Shown: piece by piece, positions 40,003 to 49,156 of the stretch
Layout: the number at the start of each line of letters is the position of its first letter
Numbering within the stretch: position 1 is the stretch's first letter
DNA from: an uncultured Oscillibacter sp.
GTDB lineage: Bacteria > Bacillota > Clostridia > Oscillospirales > Oscillospiraceae
Length of the DNA stretch: 57,948 nucleotides
Direction: 5' to 3'
NCBI GenBank assembly: GCA_910584995.1
Contig: CAJUDW010000015.1
Span: 1 to 57,948 of the forward strand
Program-made: the position numbers and the translations under genes
Notes under the pieces: model-generated
What the model was told of the DNA's origin: nothing
The model's input: the letters and a program-made list of their open reading frames with translations, nothing else
Databases searched by the model: none

Positions 40003-41487
40003 ATGGATTTGGATATGAAATTCTTCCGGGAGATGGAAGAGCGGATTCCCAAGGGGAAGGTCCGTACCCGGTTCGCCCCTTCCCCCACCGGCTACATGCA
40101 CGTGGGCAACCTGCGGACAGCCCTGTATACCTGGCTCATCGCCCGTCACGCAGGCGGCACCTTCATCCTCCGCATTGAGGACACTGACCAGGGCCGCCTG
40201 GTGGAGGGGGCCGTGGATGTCATCTATAAAACCATGGCAGAGTGCGGCCTCACCCACGACGAGGGCCCCGATGTGGGCGGCCCCGTAGGGCCCTATATCC
40301 AGTCGGAGCGGCGGAGCCTGTATAGCAAGTACGCCCAGCTGCTGGTGGAAAAGGGCGCGGCCTACTACTGCTTCTGCGAGAAGGCTGAGGAGGAAAGCAG
40401 CGGCTGGGATCGGGAGGCGGATCCCTGCCGGAACCTCTCCCAGGAGGAGATTGACGTCAACCTCATGGCGGGGATGCCCTATGTCATCCGGCAGAAGATT
40501 CCCCAGGAGGGGACCACCACCTTCCACGACGTTTCCTTCGGGGACATTACCGTGGAGAACAAGACGCTGGACGACCAGGTCCTCCTGAAGCGGGATGGCC
40601 TGCCCACCTATAACTTTGCCAACGTGGTGGACGATCACCTGATGGGCATTACCCACGTGGTCCGGGGCAGCGAATATCTCTCCTCCGCCCCAAAATATAA
40701 TCTCCTGTACGAGGCTTTCGGCTGGGAGATTCCCACCTATGTCCACTGTTCCCCCGTCATGCGGGATCAGCACAATAAGATGTCCAAGCGCCACGGGGAT
40801 CCCTCCTATGAGGATCTCGTGGCCCAGGGCTATCTGACCGACGCGGTGTTGAATTACGTGGCCCTTCTGGGCTGGGCCCCCAAGGGGGAACTGGGGGAGA
40901 AGGAGATCTTCTCCCTGGCGGAACTGGTGGACGCCTTTGATATTGCGGGCATCTCCAAGTCCCCAGCTATTTTTGACATCGCCAAGCTGGATTATTTCAA
41001 CGCAACCTACCTCCGGGCCCTTCCTCCGGCGGGCTTTGCCAAGGCTGCGGAACCCTATATCCGGCAGGCGGTGAAGAATCCCGCCATCGATCCGGCGGCA
41101 GTGGCCGCCCTGCTCCAGGCCCGCTGTGAAAAGCTGACGGATATCCCGGAGAAGGTAGACTTCTTTGACGCCCTGCCGGGCTATGACGTATCCTTCTTCA
41201 CCAACAAAAAGTCCAAAACCGACAGCCAGGTTTCCCGCACCATGCTGGAGGCCGCCATCCCCGTCCTGGAGGCCCTGCCGGCCTGGACCTTGGAGGGCGT
41301 TCACGACGCCCTCATCGGTCTTGCGGAAACGCTGGGGGTGAAAAACGCCACCCTCCTCTGGCCGGTACGGATCGCCCTGGCCGGAAAACTGGTGACCCCC
41401 GGCGGGGCCGTGGAGATCTGCCACATCCTGGGCAGGGAAGAGGCCCTGCGCCGCCTGCGGGCCGGCCTGGAGAAGCTGGGGGCATGA
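40003..41487 (+). CDS. gltX: Glutamyl-tRNA synthetase
   Basis: A 494-residue class I synthetase. The HIGH-type motif is FAPSPTGYMHVGNLRTAL, followed by the typical RIEDTDQGRLVEGAVDVI and CFCEK. The KMSKS-type loop is NKMSKRHGD, and the C-terminal anticodon-binding helical domain follows. It charges tRNA-Glu and, in bacteria that use the transamidation route, often also tRNA-Gln. The ATG at 40003 has AGGAGG eight bases upstream; an in-frame GTG at 39976 lacks one. It overlaps the next gene by four bases. It sits right after tRNA-Cys. Confidence 0.97.
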   Translation: MDLDMKFFREMEERIPKGKVRTRFAPSPTGYMHVGNLRTALYTWLIARHAGGTFILRIEDTDQGRLVEGAVDVIYKTMAECGLTHDEGPDVGGPVGPYIQSERRSLYSKYAQLLVEKGAAYYCFCEKAEEESSGWDREADPCRNLSQEEIDVNLMAGMPYVIRQKIPQEGTTTFHDVSFGDITVENKTLDDQVLLKRDGLPTYNFANVVDDHLMGITHVVRGSEYLSSAPKYNLLYEAFGWEIPTYVHCSPVMRDQHNKMSKRHGDPSYEDLVAQGYLTDAVLNYVALLGWAPKGELGEKEIFSLAELVDAFDIAGISKSPAIFDIAKLDYFNATYLRALPPAGFAKAAEPYIRQAVKNPAIDPAAVAALLQARCEKLTDIPEKVDFFDALPGYDVSFFTNKKSKTDSQVSRTMLEAAIPVLEALPAWTLEGVHDALIGLAETLGVKNATLLWPVRIALAGKLVTPGGAVEICHILGREEALRRLRAGLEKLGA

Positions 41488-42125
41488 TGGACGCGCTGAA
41501 ACGGCAGTACGGCGAACTGGCGTCTGCCTGGGAGGACGGCCTCAAGCAGGAGGCCAAGCGTTCCGCTATCGCTTTCCTGATCCTCTACCTGCTGGCCCTG
41601 GGCCTCTGCGCGGGAATCCCCAGCCTCCGGGAGCGGCTCATATCCATGGTGGTGGGCACCATCGATTCCATGGCGGTCACCGACTCCGCAGGCAGGCTCT
41701 CCGCCCTGGCCCTGTTTTCCAACAACCTGCGGGCCTGCGCCTTTATCATGCTCTACGGCCTGATCCCCTTCGTCCTCCTGCCGGCCCTGTCCCTGGGGAT
41801 GAACGCCATGATACTGGGGGTCCTGGCGGCGTGGTATATTGCCGAGGGGATTCCTATTGCGGTCTATTTCGCCGCCCTGATCCCCCACGGGATTTTTGAA
41901 ATCCCCTCCTTGATCTTCGCCTTCGCTGTGGGGCTGTATGTCTGCGGGCAGACTACCGCCATGGTGAAGCGCCGGGAGGGCGCCGGCTCCCTGTGGGACT
42001 GTGTGTCCCTGATTTCCCGGGCTTTTCTGCTGGTGCAGGCGCCCCTGCTGGCGGCGGCCGCCTTTATCGAGGCCCATATCTCCCCGGTCATTGCTTCCCT
42101 GCTGACCGGTACCCCGGTGGTGTGA
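41484..42125 (+). CDS. SpoIIM-family membrane protein
   Basis: A 213-residue integral membrane protein of the stage II sporulation protein M superfamily: helix at 27-45, then ALFSNNLRACAFIMLYGLIPF, GMNAMILGVLAAW and ALIPHGIFEIPSLIFAFAVGL, the conserved Asn-Asn and PHGxxEIP motifs. True SpoIIM joins SpoIID/P to drive engulfment during sporulation; this may be that protein or a paralogue of the same fold. It overlaps gltX by ATGA, an unusual partner for a sporulation gene. Confidence 0.8.
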   Translation: MMDALKRQYGELASAWEDGLKQEAKRSAIAFLILYLLALGLCAGIPSLRERLISMVVGTIDSMAVTDSAGRLSALALFSNNLRACAFIMLYGLIPFVLLPALSLGMNAMILGVLAAWYIAEGIPIAVYFAALIPHGIFEIPSLIFAFAVGLYVCGQTTAMVKRREGAGSLWDCVSLISRAFLLVQAPLLAAAAFIEAHISPVIASLLTGTPVV

Positions 42126-42188
42126 CCCGGTGTCTCCTGCCAAAACCGGCGAATTTGCCGCGATCTTTCATAAAAGGACTGATTTTTC

Positions 42189-43196
42189 ATGAACCATGTG
42201 ACCATCCCCTCTGGCTACCGGATGCCCCTCACCAACAACGAACTCCAGAGGGCCATTGAACTGATTCACGCGGATTTCCAGCACAATCTGACGGTCCGGC
42301 TGAACCTCCACCGGGTTTCCGCGCCCCTCTTTGTGGATGGTTCCACCGGCCTTAACGACGATTTGAACGGCGTGGAGCGGCCTGTGGCCTTTGACATTCC
42401 CGCCACCGGCGCGGAGGGGCAGGTGGTCCACTCCCTGGCCAAGTGGAAGCGGCTGGCCCTGAAGCGGTACGAGTTCCCCAAGGGGATGGGCCTCTATACC
42501 GATATGAACGCCATCCGCCGGGACGAGGGCCTGGACAACATCCACTCCGTCTACGTGGACCAGTGGGACTGGGAGAAGCACATCGATCCCCAGGACCGCA
42601 ACGAGGCCTATCTGAAGGATACCGTCCGGGATATTGTGGGCTGCATGTGCGACACTGCCACCGCCCTGCGGAATACCTTCCCTGTCCTCACCTTTAAGCC
42701 GGAGCGGAAGGTGTTTTTCCTTACCACCCAGGAACTGGAAGATCAATACCCTGATCTCACCCCCACCGAGCGGGAGGCCGCTGTCTGCCGGGAGCACCAC
42801 ACGGTGTTCCTCATGCAGATCGGGAAAACCCTCCGCTCCGGCATCAGGCACGATGGCCGCGCCCCGGACTATGACGACTGGGAACTGAACGGTGACATCC
42901 TCATGTGGAACCCGGTCCTGGGGAGCCAGTTTGAGGTGTCCTCCATGGGCATCCGGGTGGATGCCGCTGCCCTGGACCGCCAGCTTACCGCCGCCGGGTG
43001 CGACCACCGGCGGAGCCTTCCCTTCCACCGGATGCTGCTGGAGGGACAGCTGCCCCAGTCCATCGGGGGCGGCATCGGCCAGTCCCGGCTCTGCATGCTG
43101 CTGCTGGGGGCCTGCCACATCGGCGAGGTTCAGGCCAGCCTGTGGGACGCGGAGACCCAGGAGGCCTGTGAGCGGGCGGGGGTCACGCTGCTGTAA
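42189..43196 (+). CDS. asnA: Aspartate-ammonia ligase (asparagine synthetase A)
   Basis: This 335-residue enzyme resembles class II aminoacyl-tRNA synthetases, as AsnA does: NLTVRLNLHRVSAPLFVDGSTGLNDDLNGVERPV at the start, WKRLALKRYEFPKGMGLYTDMNAIRRDE, and a C-terminal motif 3-like GGGIGQSRLCMLLLG. It makes asparagine from aspartate, ammonia and ATP. Length is normal. AAAAGGA lies about seven bases before the ATG. Confidence 0.97.
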   Translation: MNHVTIPSGYRMPLTNNELQRAIELIHADFQHNLTVRLNLHRVSAPLFVDGSTGLNDDLNGVERPVAFDIPATGAEGQVVHSLAKWKRLALKRYEFPKGMGLYTDMNAIRRDEGLDNIHSVYVDQWDWEKHIDPQDRNEAYLKDTVRDIVGCMCDTATALRNTFPVLTFKPERKVFFLTTQELEDQYPDLTPTEREAAVCREHHTVFLMQIGKTLRSGIRHDGRAPDYDDWELNGDILMWNPVLGSQFEVSSMGIRVDAAALDRQLTAAGCDHRRSLPFHRMLLEGQLPQSIGGGIGQSRLCMLLLGACHIGEVQASLWDAETQEACERAGVTLL

Positions 43197-43209
43197 ACAT
43201 CCATCAGAA

Positions 43210-43241
43210 AACCGGCCTGCCCGGACACGGGCAGGCCGGTT
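43210..43241 (+). terminator. Terminator of the gltX-spoIIM-asnA unit
   Basis: A perfect 13-bp stem, AACCGGCCTGCCC / GGGCAGGCCGGTT, with a six-base loop, 13 bases after the asnA stop. Confidence 0.85.
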
Positions 43242-43438
43242 CAGCCTGTCGAAAAGGCCCTCTCAAAGAGTTTGCCCTCCGGAGACGGAAAAGGATGTTG
43301 ATGTTTTTTCCCATGGCATGTGGGAGGGAAAAACACTTTGTGCAAAGTAAGCGTCGGATTGCCCGCCAAAGGCGGGCAGCCCAGGCGCAGAGTGAAGCTT
43401 TATCAGAAAAGATGCGGACCATCTTTCCTGACACGCTA
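43242..43438. other. Spacer between convergent transcripts
   Basis: No gene was found. It contains an imperfect hairpin around 43301-43330 (TTTTTTCCCA against GTGGGAGGGAAAAA) and a short GCCCGCC / GGCGGGC pair near 43365-43380. Confidence 0.4.
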
Positions 43439-43467
43439 AAACGGCCTGCCCTTGGGGCAGGCCGTTT
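43439..43467 (-). terminator. Terminator of the ferritin gene
   Basis: A perfect 13-bp stem, AAACGGCCTGCCC / GGGCAGGCCGTTT, with a TTG loop; on the minus strand it ends in TTTT. Confidence 0.85.
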
Positions 43468-43492
43468 CTGTTGTGCCGAAGGGGATGAGCCG

Positions 43493-44008
43493 TTAAAGTA
43501 CCAGGGAGGGGGCGGAATAGGCCCGGGCGGCCAGTTCGCTGTTGAGCATGTAGAGGCCCTTGGGGTCGGAGCCGAAGAGTTCCATCTTGGCGATGAGGTC
43601 AGTGGCGTTGGCCTCCTCCTCCCCCTGTTCCTTTACGAACCAATCCAGGAACTGCATGGTGCGGAAATCCTTGTTTTCATAGGCGGCGGCGTAGATGCCG
43701 TTGATGAGGCCGGTGACATACAGTTCGTGATCCAGCCCGGCCTTCAAAACGGCCATGTCACTGTCCGGCTCCCCGCCGTCAGGCTTGGCGATGGCGTCCA
43801 GGGTTACCTTGGCGCCGTTGTTGTGGAGATACTGGTAGAACAGCATGGCGTGATCCCGCTCCTCCTGGGCCTGGATCTTGTACCAGTTGGCAAAGCCGTT
43901 AAGGCCCTTTGCCGCAAAGTAGTTGGAGAAGTCCAGATACAGGTAGGCGGAGTAAAACTCCTTGTTGATCTGCTCGTTCAGCAGGCAGGCGACAGTTTCG
44001 TTCAGCAT
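43493..44008 (-). CDS. Ferritin
   Basis: A 171-residue four-helix iron-storage protein. The ferroxidase site residues are visible: Glu in NEQINKEFYSAYLYLDF, the ExxH pair in AQEERDHAMLF, Glu in DHELYVTGLINGIY, and QEE/EQGEEEANA near 130. It oxidises Fe2+ and stores it in a 24-subunit shell, also lowering oxidative stress in anaerobes. It is a single-gene transcript with AAGGAG before the ATG. Confidence 0.96.
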   Translation of the reverse strand: MLNETVACLLNEQINKEFYSAYLYLDFSNYFAAKGLNGFANWYKIQAQEERDHAMLFYQYLHNNGAKVTLDAIAKPDGGEPDSDMAVLKAGLDHELYVTGLINGIYAAAYENKDFRTMQFLDWFVKEQGEEEANATDLIAKMELFGSDPKGLYMLNSELAARAYSAPSLVL

Positions 44009-44098
44009 GGGAATGGGCTCCTTTCTAAGATGACAGTCGTTCCATAGGTGTTTTCAAGCAATAGCGGAATATAGGACGGGCTCTTTGGCCGGGGACGA

Positions 44099-47000
44099 TC
44101 AGAACAGCGTCATCTGGCTGGTCTCCGCCATACCGGCAAAGGCCCCCAGGGCTTTTAGCTGCTCAATGTGGGTTTTTGACAGCTTGCCGCAGCACAGGGA
44201 AAACTCCTCAATGGAGATGAATTGCTTGCCCGCCCGTTTTTCCACCGTGTCAATAGCCGCCGCCTCCCCCAGGCCGTGGACAGTGATGAAGGGGGGGAGG
44301 AGGCCCTTGTCCGTGATGAGGAATTTCGTGGCGTCGGATCGGTAGATGTTGATGGGGTCGAAGTGGAAGCCCCGGAGATAGAACTCGTAGCAGACCTCCA
44401 GGGTGGTCAGCAGGTTCTGTTCCACTGCCGTGGCGTCCTTGTTGTTCTCGATTTCCCGGATCTTCTTTTTCACCGCGTCCATGCCGGCGCAGCAAAACTC
44501 CGCGTCAAAGGCTTTGGCCCGGACGGAGAAGAAGGTGGCGTAGAAGGCCAGGGGCTCGTGGACCTTGAACCAGGCGATGCGGAAAGCCATCATCACGTAG
44601 GCCACCGCGTGGGCCTTAGGGAAGAGGTAGCCGATTTTCGCCAGGGAGTCGATGTACCACTCCGGCACCGCGTGCTCCCGCATGGCCTCCACCCAGCCCT
44701 CCTCAAAGCCGCCTTTTTTCACCTTGCCCTTCCGGACGGACTCCATGATCTTGAAACTCATCTTGGCGTCCACGCCCTTGGAGATGAGGTAAAGCATGAT
44801 GTCGTCCCGGCAGCCTACGGTCTCCAGGACCGAGGCGGTGCCGCTGACAATCAGTTCCCGGGCGTTCCCCAGCCACACGTCGGTGCCGTGGGAGAAGCCG
44901 GAGAGGCGGACCAGGGTGTTGAAGTCCTTGGGCTGGGTGTCTATCAGCATCTGGCGGGTGAAGCGGGTGTTGAACTCCGGGATGGCCACCGCCCCGGTGG
45001 GGCCCAGGATGGGGTCGTTCTCATAGCCTAAGATCTTGCTGGAGATAAAGATGGACATGGTGTCCGGGTCGTCCAGGGGGATTTTCTGGGGGTTGACGCC
45101 GGTGAGGTCCTGCATCATCCGCACCATGGTGGGGTCATCATGGCCCAGCATGTCCAGCTTCAGCAGGTTTGCCTCCATGGAGTGGTATTCAAAATGGGTG
45201 GTGATGATGTCAGATCCGTTGTCGTCCGCCGGGTGCTGGACGGGGCAGAAATCCTCCATATCCAAATCGTCCGGCACCACTACCAGCCCCCCGGGGTGCT
45301 GCCCGGTAGTGCGCCGCACGCCTACGCATCCCAGAGTCAGGCGGTTTTCCTCCGCCCGCCCGGCGGTCATGCCGTTTTCCTCCAGATATTTTTTCACGTA
45401 TCCGTAGGCGGTTTTTTCCGCCAGGGTGCCGATGGTGCCGGCACGGAACACCTGGGTTTCCCCAAACATCTCAATGGCGTGGCGGTGGGCCTGGGCCTGG
45501 TACTCGCCGGAGAAATTCAAGTCGATATCCGGAACCTTGCCGCCGCCGAAGCCCAGGAAGGTTTCAAAGGGGATGTCAAAGCCATCCTTCTCATACTGCG
45601 TCCCGCAGACGGGGCATACCTTGTCCGGCATGTCGGCGCCGCAGCCGTAGGCGCCGTCCTGGATAAATTCGCTGTTTTTGCACTGGGGGCAGCGGTAGTG
45701 GGGGGGCAGGGAGTTTACCTCCGTGATGCCGGCCATGTAGGCCGCCAGGGACGAACCTACGGAGCCTCTGGAGCCCACCAGGTAGCCGTGCTCCAGGGAG
45801 CGCTGCACCAGCTTTTGGGCGGACATGTACACCACATCATATTTCCCCAGGATACCCCCCAGTTCCACATTCAGCCGGTCCACAATCAGCTGGGGGGGAT
45901 CTTCCCCGTAGAGCCGGTGGACCTTGTCCCACACCAGGGTGTTCAGTTCCTCTTCGGAGTTTTGCAGCCGGGGCGGGAAGAGGTCTTTCGGCAGGAGGGG
46001 GAAGACCTCCACCTGATCGGCGATGGCCTGGGTATTGGCCACCACCACCTCATAGGCCTTTTCCTTTCCCAGATAGCTGAATTCCTCCAGCATCTCATCG
46101 GTGGTTTTGAAATAGATGGGCAGGGGTTCGTTGGCGTCGGGGAATTTTTTGGAGGCCAGCAGGATATGCCGGTATACCTCGTCCTCCGGCTCCAGGAAGT
46201 GGACGTCGCCGGTGGCGCAGACGGGCTTTCCCAGTTCCTCCCCCAGCCGGACAATGGTGCGGTTGAACTCCCGCAGGTCCTCTTCCGATTGGACGTCGCC
46301 ATTGCGCAGCATGAAGGCGTTGTTGCAGAGGGGCTGGATCTCCAGATAGTCATAGAAGGAGGCAATGCGCTTGAGTTCCTCCCAGTCCTTGTGATCCGCC
46401 ACGGCCCGGAACAGTTCCCCGGCCTCGCAGGCGGAGCCTACGATAATCCCCTCCCGGAACTCTGTCAGGAGGCTTTTGGGGATAATGGGTACCCGCCTGA
46501 AGTGTTTCAGGTTGGAGGCGGAGATCATCCGGTAGAGGTTTTTCAGGCCAGCTTTGTTTTTGGCCAGGAGGATAATGTGCTTGGGGAAGCGGTTGGACTT
46601 GTTTCCCAGGGGCCGCAGCTTGGCCATTTCACCGTTGACAGCCTGGAGGGTGTGGATGCCCCGCTCGTGGAGGGTTTTCCAGAAGGGGATCAGCATATAG
46701 CCCACGGTGGCGGCGTCGTCGCTGGCCCGGTGATGATTGAAGGCGGGGAGATCCAGGTGTTCGGCCACAATGTCCAGCTTGTATTTCCCCAGTTCCGGCA
46801 GCAGGTTCTGGGCCAGGATCAGGGAGTCTACATAGGTGGGGGAGAAGTCCAGCCCCGTTTCCTGGCAGCCCTTCCGGATGAAACCGATGTCAAATTCCGC
46901 GTTGTGGGCCGCCAGGGGGCGGCCGTTGGCAAATTCCAGGAAGGCCGTCAGGGCCTCCCGGAGGGAGGGGGCGTCCTTCAGCATCTCGTCGGTGATGCCG

Positions 47001-48076
47001 GTGAGGCCCACAATCTCCGGCGTCAGGTTCCGCTGGGGGTTCACGAAGGTCTGGAACCGCTCCGCCACTTCACCGTCCCGCAGTACCACAGCGCCGATTT
47101 CCGTAATGGCCTCCCGATCCACCCGCAGGCCGGTGGTCTCAATATCAAAGCAGACGAACTCCCCGTCCAGGGGGCAGTCCAGAGAGCCGTGAACCGCCAG
47201 GCGGTCGTCCACATTGTTGATGAAATAGCCCTCCACGCCGTAGAGAATCTTGATCTTGTCCCCAGCGGCCTTCCAAGCATCGGGGAAGGAGTGGGCCACG
47301 CCGTGATCCGTAATGGCGATGGCGGGGTGGCCCCAGCGGATGGCGGTCTTGACCGCCTCCTTGGTGTCGGTCAGGGCGTCCATGTTGCTCATTTTCGTGT
47401 GGAGGTGGAGTTCCACGCGCTTTTCCGGGGCGGTGTCCTGCCGCTCCTGGTGATCCCAGAGGCAGATGTGGTAGGGGTTCAGCTGGATATCCTTCCCGTC
47501 CCAGGTGGGCTCCATCTTCCCCTGGACGGCCAGCCACATGCCGGGGTGGATAGCCGTCTCCAGGCCCTGGGCCTCCTTGGCGGTGAGGTTTTTCTGGATG
47601 GTGACGGAGTTGGTGTAGTCCGTCATATCAAAACTCATCCGCCACATGCCGGGGCGGCGGGTCTCCCGGCACTCAAAGGCGAAGACCTTTCCGGCCACGG
47701 TGGCGTTCCCCATTTTCAGGTTCAGATCCCGCATAGGCCCCGGACGGGTTTTGATGGGGCTCCCCATGAGGACTTTTCCGGATTTGGGCTTTCCCGCCGT
47801 CCCGGCGGGCTTCGGGGGGGCGGCGGAGAAGGACGGTTCTGCGAAAACCGTCTCCACCTTGGCCGCGGCGAAGCCGTAAGCCTCCTGGAGGGCTTTTTGC
47901 AGGGCCTCCGTATCCTCCGGCTGGAGTTGGCTTTTCACGGAGAGCCGCAGGCTGATGGATCGGTCGCTTTGGCCGATGGCGGCGGCCAGCACCGCCGCTC
48001 CCGCCAACTTCAGACGGAGTTCCGGCGACGCCTGGAGTTCCGCGAACATTTCAAAAAACGGTATATCCCTAGACAT
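44099..48076 (-). CDS. polC: DNA polymerase III PolC-type alpha subunit
   Basis: A 1325-residue Gram-positive replicase. In order: an N-terminal region, an OB fold (about 110-205), the PHP domain beginning RVELHLHTKMSNMDALT, an inserted DnaQ-like 3'-5' exonuclease (CFDIETTGLR, then AAHNAEFDIGF and HHRASDDAA, about 305-475), the rest of PHP, a zinc-finger motif (CPQC...CGADMPDKVCPVC), and the polymerase core with PDIDLNFSGEYQ and the palm aspartates. It is about 100 residues shorter than B. subtilis PolC, mainly at the N-terminus. It copies the chromosome and proofreads in the same chain. Confidence 0.97.
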   Translation of the reverse strand: MSRDIPFFEMFAELQASPELRLKLAGAAVLAAAIGQSDRSISLRLSVKSQLQPEDTEALQKALQEAYGFAAAKVETVFAEPSFSAAPPKPAGTAGKPKSGKVLMGSPIKTRPGPMRDLNLKMGNATVAGKVFAFECRETRRPGMWRMSFDMTDYTNSVTIQKNLTAKEAQGLETAIHPGMWLAVQGKMEPTWDGKDIQLNPYHICLWDHQERQDTAPEKRVELHLHTKMSNMDALTDTKEAVKTAIRWGHPAIAITDHGVAHSFPDAWKAAGDKIKILYGVEGYFINNVDDRLAVHGSLDCPLDGEFVCFDIETTGLRVDREAITEIGAVVLRDGEVAERFQTFVNPQRNLTPEIVGLTGITDEMLKDAPSLREALTAFLEFANGRPLAAHNAEFDIGFIRKGCQETGLDFSPTYVDSLILAQNLLPELGKYKLDIVAEHLDLPAFNHHRASDDAATVGYMLIPFWKTLHERGIHTLQAVNGEMAKLRPLGNKSNRFPKHIILLAKNKAGLKNLYRMISASNLKHFRRVPIIPKSLLTEFREGIIVGSACEAGELFRAVADHKDWEELKRIASFYDYLEIQPLCNNAFMLRNGDVQSEEDLREFNRTIVRLGEELGKPVCATGDVHFLEPEDEVYRHILLASKKFPDANEPLPIYFKTTDEMLEEFSYLGKEKAYEVVVANTQAIADQVEVFPLLPKDLFPPRLQNSEEELNTLVWDKVHRLYGEDPPQLIVDRLNVELGGILGKYDVVYMSAQKLVQRSLEHGYLVGSRGSVGSSLAAYMAGITEVNSLPPHYRCPQCKNSEFIQDGAYGCGADMPDKVCPVCGTQYEKDGFDIPFETFLGFGGGKVPDIDLNFSGEYQAQAHRHAIEMFGETQVFRAGTIGTLAEKTAYGYVKKYLEENGMTAGRAEENRLTLGCVGVRRTTGQHPGGLVVVPDDLDMEDFCPVQHPADDNGSDIITTHFEYHSMEANLLKLDMLGHDDPTMVRMMQDLTGVNPQKIPLDDPDTMSIFISSKILGYENDPILGPTGAVAIPEFNTRFTRQMLIDTQPKDFNTLVRLSGFSHGTDVWLGNARELIVSGTASVLETVGCRDDIMLYLISKGVDAKMSFKIMESVRKGKVKKGGFEEGWVEAMREHAVPEWYIDSLAKIGYLFPKAHAVAYVMMAFRIAWFKVHEPLAFYATFFSVRAKAFDAEFCCAGMDAVKKKIREIENNKDATAVEQNLLTTLEVCYEFYLRGFHFDPINIYRSDATKFLITDKGLLPPFITVHGLGEAAAIDTVEKRAGKQFISIEEFSLCCGKLSKTHIEQLKALGAFAGMAETSQMTLF

Positions 48077-48163
48077 GGTTTCCTTCCTTCGTGGATTTCG
48101 TCAAAACTGAAAACATGCAGCCAACAAGCGGGCGGAGGACGCCGGGGATTCCCGGCATTTCGT

Positions 48164-49156
48164 TCAGACAAGGTCTCCCTGGGAGTGGCCGCGGAGGGGG
48201 AGATCCCGGAAGATCTCCGCCTCAATGGCCTCGTAGGCGGCGGGGCCCCGGGAGCGGCGGAGTTTTTTGTCCAGCCGTTCCCCGCCCTCAAAGAGGTGGA
48301 TCAGGTAGAACCAGACCTCTTTCATCCGCTGGGCCGCCGGGGCCGTCTGGCCGTAAAATGCCCGGTAGGCCTCATATAACGCGGCGGTAAAGGATTGCAG
48401 TTCCTCCCGTCCGGCGGGAGCGCCGCCCCGGAGTTTCCGGAACAGGGCCGGATCCGCCACGCCGCCCCGGCCGATCATCACCGCCTCCAGGGCGGGGAAC
48501 CGGGCCTCCAGGGCGGCGGCCTCCTCCACCGTCCGGATATCCCCGTTGTAGCAGACGGGGTTCCGGCTCTCTGCCAGGGCGGCGGAGAATTCCTCCAGGT
48601 GGATGGCCCCCCGGTATTTCTCCTGCCGCACCCGGGGGTGGATGGTCAGGCAGGACAGGGGATAGCGGTTGTAGATCTCCAGCAATTTAGGGAACTCCTC
48701 CGGCTCCGTCATCCCCAGGCGGGTTTTCACAGAGACCGGCAGGGTAATTTTTGAAAAGACTTCTGCAAAAAAGGCGTCCAGTTCCCGGGGGCGGGCCAGG
48801 AAGCCCGCCCCTTTCCCCTTGGCCGTCACCGTGCCGGAGGGGCAGCCCAGGTTGAGGTTTACTTCCCGGTAGCCCATCTCCGCCGCAATATCCGCGGCCC
48901 AGAGGAAGTCCGCCGCCCGGCAGGTCATGATCTGCGGCACCAGGACGCAGTCCGGGTTATTTTCGGGATCCAGTTCCCGGCGGTCCCGGGGGGTGAGGAT
49001 ATGCTGATCCGTGGGGGAGAAAAAGGGGATGAACAGCCGGTCCGCCCCGCCAAAATACCGGCTCCAGACCCGGCGGAACACCGCCTTGGTGATGCCGTCC
49101 AAAGGGGCGAAATCATACCGCACTGCGGCGGGCCTCTCTTCCGGCGTCACAGCCAT
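48164..49156 (-). CDS. tRNA-dihydrouridine synthase
   Basis: A 330-residue TIM-barrel flavoprotein. It opens with FAPLDGITKAVFR, has NLNLGCPSGTVTAKGKGAGFL with the catalytic Cys and the Lys-rich loop, SVKTRLGM, LTIHPRVRQEKYRG, PVCYNGDIRT and MIGRGGVADPALF. It reduces specific uridines in the tRNA D-loop with NADPH. GAGFL rather than GGAAL is typical of the shorter clostridial Dus group. Its ATG overlaps gpsA's end by ten bases, last in the der-plsY-gpsA-dus string. Confidence 0.9.
   Translation of the reverse strand: MAVTPEERPAAVRYDFAPLDGITKAVFRRVWSRYFGGADRLFIPFFSPTDQHILTPRDRRELDPENNPDCVLVPQIMTCRAADFLWAADIAAEMGYREVNLNLGCPSGTVTAKGKGAGFLARPRELDAFFAEVFSKITLPVSVKTRLGMTEPEEFPKLLEIYNRYPLSCLTIHPRVRQEKYRGAIHLEEFSAALAESRNPVCYNGDIRTVEEAAALEARFPALEAVMIGRGGVADPALFRKLRGGAPAGREELQSFTAALYEAYRAFYGQTAPAAQRMKEVWFYLIHLFEGGERLDKKLRRSRGPAAYEAIEAEIFRDLPLRGHSQGDLV

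Noticed and set aside
39721..41424. 567-codon open frame on the minus strand
   Set aside because: Antisense to gltX, which has all synthetase motifs in frame.
45140..48379. 1079-codon open frame on the plus strand
   Set aside because: Antisense to polC; composition is that of a GC-rich complement and there is no binding site or family motif.
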